A stretch of DNA of 64,000 bases from EB88 sp965199135 (GTDB lineage Bacteria > Acidobacteriota > Terriglobia > Terriglobales > Acidobacteriaceae): positions 2,232,001 to 2,296,000 of the forward strand of contig OZ240685.1 of NCBI GenBank assembly GCA_965199135.1. Reading direction: 5' to 3'. The translations under genes were made by a program, and so were the position numbers. A model generated the notes under the pieces. It saw nothing but the letters and a program-made list of their open reading frames with translations. It did no database searches and was not told the origin of the DNA. Of the stretch, positions 35,344 through 44,072 are shown one piece after another (position 1 is the stretch's first letter; each line of letters starts with the position of its first letter).

Positions 35344-35583
35344 CTATTCGGAGTCGCGGCCTGCGCCTTTTTTCGAGCGGGGCGGAGCCATTTCAAGGCA
35401 GCGGTCCGAAACACGGACGGGGTTTGCCATCTTGCCGACTGCGGCCCGTGTGAAGGCACGGTAGAGGCGGTTCACATCAACGCGCGCTCCCGTGCGAATC
35501 TCACGCTCCGCCGCGGCATGCATGGCCGAGAGAAGTTCGTCGCGGAGCTCGTTGAAAAGTTTGTCGATGTAGAGGTATGGCAT
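35344..35583 (-). CDS. Small conserved-looking protein, function unknown
   Basis: 79 residues: MPYLYIDKLFNELRDELLSA begins an amphipathic helix, followed by a charged helix (MHAAAEREIRTGARVDVNRL) and a basic tail (RSKKGAGRD). No membrane segment. Located about 30 bases upstream of ccmA on the same strand, so it may be the promoter-proximal gene of the ccm unit. Not recognised. Confidence 0.6.
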   Translation of the reverse strand: MPYLYIDKLFNELRDELLSAMHAAAEREIRTGARVDVNRLYRAFTRAAVGKMANPVRVSDRCLEMAPPRSKKGAGRDSE

Positions 35584-35616
35584 CAGAGAGACGTCGCTCT
35601 ATCGACAGTACACAAC

Positions 35617-35955
35617 TTACCGCGCACGTGCATCCGGCATCGCGGTGTAGCGCCGCCCGACACGGTACCTCACCTGAAACTCCTGCCCTGCAGCGAACTC
35701 ATCAGGGTGGGAGATGTTTGCGTCCCATCGCACACGTGTAGGTATCTGAAGGGACGGTTCATCTTCCGGAGTCAGGCCGAGGAGACGATCGGAAAAAACG
35801 CGTGGAGAGGTAGATGTTCCCCCGGTCTCGAGGATAGTGGCTCCTGCGGGCTTGCCGGACCAGCGAACCCATGGCCGCCTGAGAAAGGGTGTCAGCCGGA
35901 GCCCTGGCGTCGGCAGATAAGCCAGCTCGTCAGCCAGTGCGCAAGCGTTGATCAC
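35617..35955 (-). CDS. Uncertain hypothetical protein
   Basis: A 112-codon frame between ccmE and the small ccmA-proximal gene, on the same strand. The last third (AAGQEFQVRYRVGRRYTAMP) looks like a beta-rich domain, but there is no recognised motif and third-position G+C is lower than in neighbours. A plus-strand frame covers the same DNA. Either could be chance. Confidence 0.3.
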   Translation of the reverse strand: MINACALADELAYLPTPGLRLTPFLRRPWVRWSGKPAGATILETGGTSTSPRVFSDRLLGLTPEDEPSLQIPTRVRWDANISHPDEFAAGQEFQVRYRVGRRYTAMPDARAR

Positions 35956-35991
35956 ACTGGTCCCCTGGAGTGAGCCGCAGAGTAACGGGGC

Positions 35992-36534
35992 TCAGCGGCG
36001 AACACTGTCGACGTGGTCCATCTCTGGGTGGCGGACTGTTGCGGTTTCCGCGGGGTGCGTCGTGAGCGAAGCAGCAGGCTGGCCCGTAGGCCTGGGACCG
36101 GTCTGTACCGAAGGCGCGGGAGCATACTTCGATGCGCACTTTGCCTGCAGCTCCGTTGCATGGAAAACACCATCGCGGCCGTACATGCCGATGGCCAGTG
36201 CCTGCGCATTGTCCTTGAAGGTGTCGGGGGGCGGCTCGGTCCCGTCGTAGTCAACCGGGAGCCTGCGGTCGTTCTCGACCAGCACGAAGCGCGCGCCGGC
36301 GCCATGGTGGTCGATCGAGCCCGGCTGGACGTTGCCCGCAACGCGCAGGTGCCGCGTGTATGCCTTGCCGCCCATGCCCTGCAACTCGTTGATGGTGACA
36401 TAGTAGCTTTTGTTGGCCTGGACGCCGGTAACCGCGAGGTACGCCACCACGGCCAGCACAATCAGGACCGCGACCGTGATGCGGAGAGACTGGGAGCGGG
36501 CTCGGGCGCTGCGTGTTCGGTCGGGGGCGGGCAT
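35992..36534 (-). CDS. ccmE: Cytochrome c-type biogenesis heme chaperone CcmE, CXXXY variant
   Basis: About 180 residues: N-terminal signal anchor (ITVAVLIVLAVVAYLAVTGV), then the OB-fold core (LRVAGNVQPGSI, ARFVLVENDRRLPVDYDG, LAIGMYGRDGVFHATEL). The heme-attachment position reads KCASKY (Cys about residue 133), that is, the Cys-type CXXXY form instead of the common HXXXY. The tail is proline/threonine-rich. The ATG at 36534 was chosen over a GTG two codons upstream. It is separated from ccmABCD by two small genes and faces away from thiC. CcmF and CcmH are not in this window. Confidence 0.9.
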   Translation of the reverse strand: MPAPDRTRSARARSQSLRITVAVLIVLAVVAYLAVTGVQANKSYYVTINELQGMGGKAYTRHLRVAGNVQPGSIDHHGAGARFVLVENDRRLPVDYDGTEPPPDTFKDNAQALAIGMYGRDGVFHATELQAKCASKYAPAPSVQTGPRPTGQPAASLTTHPAETATVRHPEMDHVDSVRR

Positions 36535-36677
36535 CGTCACTTCTCAGCCTAGGAGGGTGGGAGGGGCGCGTCAAGCAGTTGCCGGCGTTTGCTGTCATCC
36601 CCTCGACAGGCGCGGGCAGCGAGTATCATGAACGAATCCAGCCGGCCGCGAACCGCGCCGCTTCTGAGAGGGACCCG

Positions 36678-38165
36678 ATGAGCAATCCAGTGAGCTATGC
36701 AGGAACCGCGCCGATGCCCGAACGTGCAACCGAGATCCTCGAGCCCCGGGCCCAGTGGCTCGCGGCACGCGCGCAGGAGGCCGCCCGGACCGGCGATACG
36801 AACATGAGCCAGATGCACTTCGCACGGCTTGGCCGGATCACCGAAGAGATGGATTACGTGGCACGGCGCGAAAATATCTCGGCCGAGCTGATCCGCTCCG
36901 AGATCGCCGCCGGCCGCATGATCATCCCGGCGAACATCAATCACCCGGAAGTGGAGCCGATGGCGATCGGCATCGAAACGCGTTGCAAGGTGAACGCGAA
37001 CATCGGCAACTCGGCCGTGACCTCGAATATCGACGAGGAGCTTCGGAAGCTGCACATGGCCGTGCAGCACGGCGCGGACACGGTGATGGATCTCTCGACC
37101 GGTGGCGCCATCCCCGAGATCCGCGACCGCATCCTGCGTCACTCCCCGGTGCCCATCGGGACTGTTCCCCTGTACGAAGCGCTGACACGCGTAAAGCGCG
37201 TCGAAGACCTCAACATCGATATGTATCTTGAGGTGATCGAGGAGCAGGCGCAGCAGGGTGTCGATTACTTCACGATCCATGCCGGTGTGCTGATCCAGTA
37301 TGTGCCGATGGTCGCGAAGCGGATTACGGGCATCGTGAGCCGGGGTGGCGCCATCATGGCGCAGTGGATGACCGCGCACCACAAGCAGAACTTCCTGTAC
37401 GAAAACTTCGACCGCATCACCAAGATCATGGCGAAGTACGACGTCAGCTACTCGCTCGGTGACGGCTTGCGTCCGGGCTCGGTTGCCGATGCCTCGGACG
37501 AAGCACAGTTTGCAGAGTTGAAGACGCTGGGCGAGCTCACGCGCAAGGCCTGGCAGTCGGATGTGCAGGTCATGATCGAAGGCCCGGGACACGTGCCGAT
37601 GGACAAGATCAAGGAGCAGGTCGAGAAGGAAGTGGAGCTCTGCGACGGCGCGCCCTTCTATGTGCTGGGCCCGCTCGTGACCGACATCGCGCCCGGCTAT
37701 GACCACATCACATCCGCGATCGGCGCAGCCATGATCGGCTGGCATGGCGCAAGCATGCTCTGCTATGTCACGCCCAAGGAGCACCTGGGTCTGCCGAACG
37801 AGAAGGACGTGAAGGATGGCATGATCGCGTACAAGATCGCGGCGCATGCTGCCGATATCGCGCGCCACCGGCCCGGCGCGCAGGATCGCGACGATGCGAT
37901 CTCCTACGCGCGCTACACCTTCGACTGGGACAAGCAGTTCGCCCTGTCGCTCGACCCCGAAACGGCACGCGCCATGCATGATGAAACGCTGCCGGATGAC
38001 TACTACAAGGAAGCAGCCTTCTGCTCGATGTGCGGGCCGAAGTTCTGCTCGATGAACTGGTCGAGCAAGGTGGACGAGTTCAACAAGGAAGTACACGGGC
38101 TCGAGAAAAAGGATCTGTCGCAGCTGGTGGTGTTGCAGGCCGCGCAGTTAAGTGCAAAGAGTTAG
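36678..38165 (+). CDS. thiC: Phosphomethylpyrimidine synthase ThiC
   Basis: Radical SAM enzyme converting aminoimidazole ribotide to HMP-phosphate in thiamine synthesis. About 495 residues. Seen: ARRENISAELIRSEIAAGRMIIPANINHPE, CKVNANIGNSAVTSN, DTVMDLSTGG, the DYFTIHAGVL strand, EGPGHVPMDKI, GAAMIGWHGASMLCYVTPKEHLGLPN, and the C-terminal non-canonical cluster motif CSMCGPKFCSM (CX2CX4C). The ATG at 36678 follows GAGAGGGA. I looked for a TPP riboswitch in the 140-base leader and did not find one. A strong hairpin terminator follows. Confidence 0.97.
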   Translation: MSNPVSYAGTAPMPERATEILEPRAQWLAARAQEAARTGDTNMSQMHFARLGRITEEMDYVARRENISAELIRSEIAAGRMIIPANINHPEVEPMAIGIETRCKVNANIGNSAVTSNIDEELRKLHMAVQHGADTVMDLSTGGAIPEIRDRILRHSPVPIGTVPLYEALTRVKRVEDLNIDMYLEVIEEQAQQGVDYFTIHAGVLIQYVPMVAKRITGIVSRGGAIMAQWMTAHHKQNFLYENFDRITKIMAKYDVSYSLGDGLRPGSVADASDEAQFAELKTLGELTRKAWQSDVQVMIEGPGHVPMDKIKEQVEKEVELCDGAPFYVLGPLVTDIAPGYDHITSAIGAAMIGWHGASMLCYVTPKEHLGLPNEKDVKDGMIAYKIAAHAADIARHRPGAQDRDDAISYARYTFDWDKQFALSLDPETARAMHDETLPDDYYKEAAFCSMCGPKFCSMNWSSKVDEFNKEVHGLEKKDLSQLVVLQAAQLSAKS

Positions 38166-38188
38166 TTAGCACACATCGAGCAAACTAA

Positions 38189-38228
38189 GTGACAGCGCGG
38201 CGAGTGGTTCTCTTCGCCGCGCTGTCAC
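38189..38228. terminator. Strong bidirectional terminator between thiC and ptrB
   Basis: A perfect 15-bp inverted repeat (GTGACAGCGCGGCGA / TCGCCGCGCTGTCAC) around a 10-base loop, between the convergent thiC and oligopeptidase genes. Only short T-runs follow on either side. Confidence 0.75.
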
Positions 38229-38254
38229 ATAAGTTACGTTTCACGTGGAACATC

Positions 38255-40348
38255 TCACCGCGCCTCAGCCGCTGCTAACTCTCGCAGCAAGAACGCATAG
38301 TCAAATGCGATTTCTCTCAGGTAGTCATACCGTCCGCTCGCGCCACCATGCCCAGCCGTCATGTTCGTGTGCAGCAGGATAGGTTTTTCTCCCCCGTCGA
38401 GCGTACGCAGCCTGGCCACATACTTGGCCGGCTCCCAGTACATCACCTGCGAGTCATAGAGCGATGTCTTCACTAACATAGCGGGGTACGCCGCACTCTT
38501 GAGATTGTCATAGGGCGAGTAGCTCAGCATCAGCTGGAAGGCCTCGGGCTCGTTTGGATTGCCCCACTCCTCGTACTCCGGCACTGTCAGGGGCAGCGAT
38601 GCATCAAGCATCGTGTTCATCACGTCGACGAACGGCACCTGCGAGACCACGGCGCGGAACAGTTCCGGGCGCATGTTGACGACCGCACCCATCAATAGCC
38701 CACCGGCCGAGCCGCCCTGGATGGCAACACGCGCCGGGTCTCCGTAGCCCTGCTGCAGCAGGTGCTCGACTGCGGAGATGAAGTCCGTAAAGGTGTTGCG
38801 CTTCTGCTGCAGCTTGCCCGCGTCATGCCAGGGCTTGCCGAGGTCGCCGCCACCACGGATGTGGGCATACGCGAGCACAAATCCCCGGTCGAGCAGGCTG
38901 AGCCGGTTGGAGTTGAAGCCGAGCGGCAGCGGGTAGCCATACGATCCATAGCCGTACACATGCAGCGGGTTGGTGCCAGGCTCGCGACGATCGCGGCGGT
39001 AGACGAGCGAGACCGGGATCGCAGTGCCGTCGGAGGCCGTCCCCGCGATGCGCTCCGACGCATAGAGCGCCCGGTCAAAGCCGCCTGGCACTTCCTGCTC
39101 CTTGCGCAGCGTGCTCTGGCCCGTGTCGAGGTCGTAGTCGAAGACCGAGGCAGGTGTCACGAGCGATGTGTAACTGTAGCGGATCTGATCGGTCTGGAAC
39201 TCGCGATTTCCGCTGAGATGCACGCTGTATGCGGGCTCGGGAAAGGCGATCTCGGCGATGCGCGCGACCTCCGGCCCCTCGCCGGCGAAGTAAAGAACCC
39301 GCAGATGCTCCAGCCCGCCGGAGCGCTCCGACGCCACGGCAACCGCGGAGAACAGGCTGACGTCCTCAAGCATCGCGTCGGGCCGGTGCGGGATCTGCTC
39401 GACCCAGTGCTCCGGCCCCGGGGTCGCGGCAGGCGCGGTCACCAGCCGGAAGTTGCGGCCGGTGTCGTTGATGCGAATGTAGAGCTGCCCATGGCGATGG
39501 TCGGGATAGTACTCGATGTTGTCGCGCCGCGCGAGCAGCAGCCTGGGTTCACCCGTGGGTTCATCCGCACGCAGTAAGCTGGCTTCGCTCGCCGTGTGGC
39601 TGCCACTCTCGATCACGATGTACACGCCGTCGCGGGTGCGACCCGCTCCCAGGTTGAAGCGCTCGTCGGTCTCTTCGAGCACCAGCACGTCCTCGCTGTG
39701 CGGGGTGCCCAGCACATGGCGAAAGAGCTGATACTGGCGTTTCTGCTCCTCATCTTCCACGGTGTAGAAGAACGTGCGATTGTCCGCAGCCCAGACGATC
39801 GAGCCGACCCGCTCGACCCGCTCCGGCAGCAGCTCGCCGGTACGCAGGTCTTTCACCGCAAGCGTGTACTGGCGAAAGCCCGTGGTGTCGGTTGAGTAAG
39901 CGAGCAGGTTGCCGTCGTCGGACACATCCATGCCGCCGACCGCCATGAAGTTCTGCCCGGCCGCCAGCGCTTCCACGTCGAGCACGATCTCTTCCGGTGA
40001 CTGCTCGAATGTCTCCCGCGCGCCACGCTTGCGGCAGTACACCGGGTACTGCGAGCCCTCGGTTGTGCGCGCGTAGTACCACCAGGCGCCCTCGCGGGCG
40101 GGCACGCTGCTGTCGGTTTCCTTGATGTGCGAGAGCATCTCCCGGTAAAGCGTCTCCTGCAGAGCCGCTGTCCCTTCCATGACGGAGTCGGTGTAGGCAT
40201 TTTCCGCACGCAGATACTCGAGAACCTCCTCGCTCTCGCGCTCTCGCAGCCAGGCGTAGTCATCCTTGAGCGTGACGCCATGGAGGCTGGTGGTGCGGGT
40301 GTCGACACGGGCAACGGGCGGCTTTACTGCGGCAACAGGAGTACTCAT
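38255..40348 (-). CDS. ptrB: Oligopeptidase B (S9A prolyl-oligopeptidase family)
   Basis: Serine peptidase cleaving short peptides after Arg/Lys. About 697 residues. An N-terminal seven-blade propeller (opening with DDYAWLRERESEEVLEYL) gates the C-terminal alpha/beta-hydrolase domain. The nucleophile lies in GGSAGGLLMG, preceded by YAHIRGGGDLGKPWHDAG; the catalytic Asp lies in TSLYDSQVMYWEPAKYVA, and the His in TAGHGGASGRYD. The EESP/acidic S1 residues typical of oligopeptidase B are consistent with the spacing seen. No signal peptide, so cytoplasmic. Single gene, convergent with thiC. Confidence 0.93.
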   Translation of the reverse strand: MSTPVAAVKPPVARVDTRTTSLHGVTLKDDYAWLRERESEEVLEYLRAENAYTDSVMEGTAALQETLYREMLSHIKETDSSVPAREGAWWYYARTTEGSQYPVYCRKRGARETFEQSPEEIVLDVEALAAGQNFMAVGGMDVSDDGNLLAYSTDTTGFRQYTLAVKDLRTGELLPERVERVGSIVWAADNRTFFYTVEDEEQKRQYQLFRHVLGTPHSEDVLVLEETDERFNLGAGRTRDGVYIVIESGSHTASEASLLRADEPTGEPRLLLARRDNIEYYPDHRHGQLYIRINDTGRNFRLVTAPAATPGPEHWVEQIPHRPDAMLEDVSLFSAVAVASERSGGLEHLRVLYFAGEGPEVARIAEIAFPEPAYSVHLSGNREFQTDQIRYSYTSLVTPASVFDYDLDTGQSTLRKEQEVPGGFDRALYASERIAGTASDGTAIPVSLVYRRDRREPGTNPLHVYGYGSYGYPLPLGFNSNRLSLLDRGFVLAYAHIRGGGDLGKPWHDAGKLQQKRNTFTDFISAVEHLLQQGYGDPARVAIQGGSAGGLLMGAVVNMRPELFRAVVSQVPFVDVMNTMLDASLPLTVPEYEEWGNPNEPEAFQLMLSYSPYDNLKSAAYPAMLVKTSLYDSQVMYWEPAKYVARLRTLDGGEKPILLHTNMTAGHGGASGRYDYLREIAFDYAFLLRELAAAEAR

Positions 40349-40516
40349 CCGTCAAGGATAGACCCCGGACAGGATCCGAGTTGATGCGGCGCGAAGCGCC
40401 GTGTGGAGAGCAGGGGCAACGCTTTCGGCGGATCATGCGCCTTACTATGGGTGACCCGCGCCGAGTTTGCGACTCGGGCCCCGGGACAAGCTTCCGGAGA
40501 AAGTTAGGAGATGCGT

Positions 40517-41167
40517 ATGACGATGCGAGTGGGTATGTGTAGCAGGCCGGCGATCGCGGCCCTGGTCGTGGCATTGGGCGTCGGGACAGCTTTTGCGCAG
40601 CAGGGCGGGATGAACAGCCAGCAGCCAGGAGGCGCCGCGAACACACCTGGCTCGATGAACACTCCGGGAAGCCAGCCGGGCGGCATGAATTCAACCTCCG
40701 GCATGAACAGCATGGCGTCGCCGATGGACCGGATGTTTCTGCAGCAGGCCGCCGAGGGCGACATGTTCGAGATCCACAGCAGCCAGCTCGCCCTGCAGAA
40801 GAGCAACAGCGCGGACGTGAAGCAGTTTGCACACATGATGATCCAGGACCACGAGATGTTGGACGACAAGATGAAGCCCATCGCCGAGCAGGCAGGGGTT
40901 CAGCCGCCCAGCAGCCTCAGGGGTAAGCCTGCGAAGGAGTACGCTCGCCTCCAGGGACTGAGCGGCGACGCATTCGACCAGGCATACATCAAGGACATGG
41001 TGATGGACCACGAGAAGGTCGACAGGATGTTTGCGAACGAAGCCAGCAATGGTCAGTTGCCGGATGAGAAGATGGCGGCCGAGCAGAACAAGCCCATCAT
41101 CGACATGCACCTGCAGAAAGCCGAGGCGCTGGCCAAGGCCCACAACGTGACCGTAAGCGGTATGTAA
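40517..41167 (+). CDS. DUF4142 secreted protein
   Basis: About 216 residues. Signal peptide (AIAALVVALGVGTAFAQQG), then a Met/Asn/Gly/Ser-rich low-complexity linker (repeated PGSMNTPGS, GGMNS), then the ferritin-like DUF4142 helical domain (MDRMFLQQAAEGDMFEIHSSQLALQ, FAHMMIQDHEMLDDKM, YIKDMVMDHEKVDRMF). The HE/DHE motifs are typical; the family is widespread in soil bacteria and its function is unresolved. AGGAG abuts the ATG at 40511 and lies 6 bases before the ATG at 40517, so I chose the latter. Followed by its own terminator. Confidence 0.88.
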   Translation: MTMRVGMCSRPAIAALVVALGVGTAFAQQGGMNSQQPGGAANTPGSMNTPGSQPGGMNSTSGMNSMASPMDRMFLQQAAEGDMFEIHSSQLALQKSNSADVKQFAHMMIQDHEMLDDKMKPIAEQAGVQPPSSLRGKPAKEYARLQGLSGDAFDQAYIKDMVMDHEKVDRMFANEASNGQLPDEKMAAEQNKPIIDMHLQKAEALAKAHNVTVSGM

Positions 41168-41190
41168 ATCAAAGTTTTCGAGGCAGCGAG

Positions 41191-41210
41191 CGCCCGCGGC
41201 AACGCGGGCG
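41191..41210 (+). terminator. Rho-independent terminator of the DUF4142 gene
   Basis: An 8-bp stem CGCCCGCG/CGCGGGCG closes a GCAA tetraloop and is followed by TTTCTGTGT, 24 bases past the stop. Confidence 0.75.
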
Positions 41211-41252
41211 TTTCTGTGTCCGGGCGAAGTTCCTCCGTACAATAAGGCTGCA

Positions 41253-42023
41253 ATGCAAATCATCCGGCTCATCGCCATCACGATCGCGCTGCTCCTGCCG
41301 GCTCCTGCCGCGCTCTTCGCCCAGGCGGTCAAGGATCTCCCTCGCCCCACCGACTACGTCTCCGATGATGGCCACGTGCTCTCGGCAGAGACCAAGCAGC
41401 ACCTCAACATGCTGTGTGGTGCGGTGGAGCGCCAGACGCACGCGCAGATCGCAGTGGTCACGGTACAGAACACCGACGATGAGCCGATCGCCGACTACGC
41501 GGTACAGCTCGAAGACGCGTGGAAGGTCGGGGCAAAAGGCACAGATCGCGGCGTCATCCTGCTGGTGTCGATCGGGGATCGCAAGTGGTTTATCTCGACC
41601 GGCTACGGTCTTGAAGGGGTGCTCACCGACGAGCGCGTAGGTATTATCGGGCGGCAGATGCAGCAGTACCTGCGCGTCAGCCAGAACGACGAAGGCCTGA
41701 CGCTCGGCACCGAGCAGATTGCAAGCCTGATCGCGCAGGCCGCCGGCGTGCAACTGCAGGCCCCGCGCGAGCAGGTGGTGCCGGATCAGCACCCGGTACA
41801 GCACCTTGGCAAGGGGCAGCTTGCGATCCTGTTCGGTGTCTTTGTGCTGCTTTTCGTGCTCGCGGCCCGCACCGGGATGTTGCCCTTTCTCTTTGGTATG
41901 TTCCTTGGGGGCGGCTTTGGTGGAGGAGGCGGCGGTGGGGGGCGCAACGATGATGATGGCGACGGCTTCTCCGGCTTTGGCGGCGGCGGCACCGGCGGCG
42001 GCGGGGCGGGCGGCAGCTTTTAA
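41253..42023 (+). CDS. TPM-domain (YgcG-family) membrane protein
   Basis: About 256 residues: signal peptide (IAITIALLLPAPAALFAQA), a TPM domain (DYVSDDGHVLSAETKQHLNM, THAQIAVVTVQNTDDEPI, RGVILLVSIGDRKWFISTGYGLEGVLTD), one membrane helix (LAILFGVFVLLFVLAARTG), and a Gly-rich tail (GGGFGGGGGGGG, then GGGGTGGGGAGGSF). This is the arrangement of TPM proteins that are paired with LemA in many bacteria. It may work in envelope or photosystem-type quality control (family knowledge; role uncertain). The lemA gene follows after about 50 bases. Confidence 0.92.
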   Translation: MQIIRLIAITIALLLPAPAALFAQAVKDLPRPTDYVSDDGHVLSAETKQHLNMLCGAVERQTHAQIAVVTVQNTDDEPIADYAVQLEDAWKVGAKGTDRGVILLVSIGDRKWFISTGYGLEGVLTDERVGIIGRQMQQYLRVSQNDEGLTLGTEQIASLIAQAAGVQLQAPREQVVPDQHPVQHLGKGQLAILFGVFVLLFVLAARTGMLPFLFGMFLGGGFGGGGGGGGRNDDDGDGFSGFGGGGTGGGGAGGSF

Positions 42024-42072
42024 CAGCGACGTACAGTTTGCATGGAACAAGAACGGCACGACGGAGTGAACG

Positions 42073-42639
42073 ATGAAACGTGGAAGTCTGGTAGGCATTG
42101 CCCTGATCGCAGTGGTTGTGATCGCATTTATGAGCTACATCGGCTCAAAGAACACCATGGTCTCAAAGCATAACGAGGTGCAGCAGCAGTTTGCACAGAT
42201 CGATGTCCAGCTGCAGCGCCGGGCCGACCTGATTCCTAACCTGGTCAGCACGGTGAAGGGTTACGCCAAGCATGAGGAAACCGTCTTCGCCGACGTCGAC
42301 AATGCGCGCGCGGGCCTGCTGAATGCGCAGGACCCGGCGAGCAAGATCGCTGCGAACAACCATCTCGATGGAGCGATCGGCCGGCTCTTGGCGATCAGCG
42401 AAAACTATCCTGACCTGAAGGCGAACCAGAACTTCCTGTCGCTGCAGGATCAACTCGAGGGCACAGAGAACCGCATCGCTGTGGAGCGTCGTCGCTACAA
42501 CCTGGCCGTGCAGGATTACAACACCTATATCCAGCAGTTCCCGGCGAGCATCTGGGCAGGCATCGCTGGCTTCCACACAGACAACGACTACTTCCAGGCA
42601 GACCAGGGAGCGAAAACCGCACCCAAGGTGAGCTTCTAA
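42073..42639 (+). CDS. lemA: LemA family protein
   Basis: About 188 residues: N-terminal membrane helix (LVGIALIAVVVIAFMSYIG) then the LemA helical bundle. Landmarks: LQRRADLIPNLVSTVKGYAKHEETVF, AIGRLLAISENYPDLKANQNFLSLQDQLEGTENRIAVERRRYN, VQDYNTYIQQFP. The family is exported with its N-terminus outside; function unclear. GGAG precedes the ATG. Operon with the TPM gene. It converges with the UdgX gene, only 5 bases between stops. Confidence 0.95.
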   Translation: MKRGSLVGIALIAVVVIAFMSYIGSKNTMVSKHNEVQQQFAQIDVQLQRRADLIPNLVSTVKGYAKHEETVFADVDNARAGLLNAQDPASKIAANNHLDGAIGRLLAISENYPDLKANQNFLSLQDQLEGTENRIAVERRRYNLAVQDYNTYIQQFPASIWAGIAGFHTDNDYFQADQGAKTAPKVSF

Positions 42640-42644
42640 GCGAG

Positions 42645-44072
42645 CTAGACGGCCTCGCGCATGGCGATCTGCTCGGCCAGCGCGAGGTCCTGCTTGATAA
42701 ACTCGTAAAGCACGCGCTTGTTGTCTCCCTCTGCCCGAAGCACGGCCGAGGGGTGAATCGTTGCGATAACCCGCGGTGCATAGGGCGACTCAACCACCTT
42801 GCCGCGCTCCTTCATCAACGCGAAGTTTGCGCCCAGCAGGGACTTCGCGGCAGACGCACCCAGACAAACGACCACCTTTGGCTGTACGGCGTCGAGCTCC
42901 GCCAGGAGCCATGGGCGACAGGCTGCGATCTCGCGCAGGTTGGGCGACTCGTGGATGCGGCGCTTTCCTCGCTCCACAAACTTGAAATGCTTCACGGCGT
43001 TGGTCACGTACATGCCGGCGCGGTCGAAGCCGAGTTCTTCGATTGCCTGGTCGAGCACCTTGCCAGCAGGGCCCACAAATGGCTTGCCGGCGAGGTCTTC
43101 CGCGTCACCCGGCTGCTCACCGACGAGCATCATCGGCACATGCGCGAGGCCTGCACCAAAGACCGCCTGCGTAGCCGGCTTGTAGAGCTCGCAACCCTGG
43201 CAGCGGGGAAGAGCCTCGCGCAGAACGGGGAGCGTGTGGGTGTCGGGCACGAAGGTGTTGGCGGCAAGCAGGCTCTGTTGTTCAATCATGGTCTCTACAC
43301 GTCGATCTGCATTGTTGAGTAGTTGCGGCAGGATGTGGAGCTCTGGAAGATCCTTCCAGTAGCGCGTCGGCATCTCTGCCTTCATGGCGCGGGTATTCAG
43401 CCGCGCCGGATTAAAAATGGAACCGTAATACGACCGCCACATGCCCTCGAGCTCGTCGGCCGGTGGCGCGGCAGAGCGTGGCACACCAGGCCCCCATGTC
43501 GCGCTGCGGGTTTCAGGGTCCCAGCTGACGGAGGCGTAATCGGTCAGGATCGTCCACTGCATCACGGCGAAGCGCTCCCTGAAAAAGGGAAGCGCGAGCG
43601 CGAGGATGCGGTGATCGGGCCGGTACCAGGCGATGTAGTGTTCCGAGCCCTCCTCCTCGACCATGCGAAACCGTAGGAAGGCATGCATCTTGTGCAGGTC
43701 TCGCCGGACCTGGTGATCCATGCGGCGCAGCCTTGCGATGTCTTCATCGAGCTCGTCTTTGATGAGCATGCGCTGCGCCTGGAGGCGCCACAGCACGCGG
43801 TAGAGAAGCTGCCAGCGCTCCGGGTCGTTATGGCAGGCCGCGATTTCAGCCAGGTCGAGAAAGGCCTTGGGAACAGCAGGCTGTGCGGTTGCGCGTTGCG
43901 GGTCCCCGCCCGGCTCCGTGGCAAAGCCGAAGTGCATGGCGTTGTCATTCTCGGAGCTGACGAGCTCAACCTGCTCGGGCGCGATGCCCTCGCGCAGGAG
44001 TCTCCTTGCTTCATTGCGCCAGTTCGCGAACTCTGGTTCGATGGCAATGCGGAAGAGAAGCCCGGCGCTCAC
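42645..44072 (-). CDS. UdgX-family uracil-DNA glycosylase fused to an N-terminal DUF4130 domain
   Basis: About 475 residues. Residues about 1-250 are a DUF4130-type domain (ALPFFRERFAVMQWTILTDYASVSWD; SYYGSIFNPARLN). Residues about 280-475 are a family-4-like UDG domain with Fe-S cysteines (LPRCQGCELYKPATQAVFG and later Cys), motif A GEQPGDAEDL, TNAVKHFKFVERGKRRIH and motif B HPSAVLR. The KRRIH loop at residues 370-374 is the hallmark of UdgX, whose loop His forms a covalent bond with the abasic site after uracil removal (established for mycobacterial UdgX). The start overlaps the upstream radical SAM gene's stop by 4 bases (ATGA), so they are one unit. Confidence 0.93.
   Translation of the reverse strand: MSAGLLFRIAIEPEFANWRNEARRLLREGIAPEQVELVSSENDNAMHFGFATEPGGDPQRATAQPAVPKAFLDLAEIAACHNDPERWQLLYRVLWRLQAQRMLIKDELDEDIARLRRMDHQVRRDLHKMHAFLRFRMVEEEGSEHYIAWYRPDHRILALALPFFRERFAVMQWTILTDYASVSWDPETRSATWGPGVPRSAAPPADELEGMWRSYYGSIFNPARLNTRAMKAEMPTRYWKDLPELHILPQLLNNADRRVETMIEQQSLLAANTFVPDTHTLPVLREALPRCQGCELYKPATQAVFGAGLAHVPMMLVGEQPGDAEDLAGKPFVGPAGKVLDQAIEELGFDRAGMYVTNAVKHFKFVERGKRRIHESPNLREIAACRPWLLAELDAVQPKVVVCLGASAAKSLLGANFALMKERGKVVESPYAPRVIATIHPSAVLRAEGDNKRVLYEFIKQDLALAEQIAMREAV

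Noticed and set aside
35518..35973. Rightward frame of 151 codons opposite the ccmE-proximal gap
   Set aside because: Overlaps the small protein gene at 35344-35583, has no domain, and the composition is not protein-like.
36541..36677. TPP riboswitch upstream of thiC
   Set aside because: A CTGAGA followed by GGGACCC lies just before the ATG, but the other conserved THI-element strands (GGGGTGC-like 5' arm and the GAACCTGAT/GGATAATGCC region) are missing, so it is likely chance.
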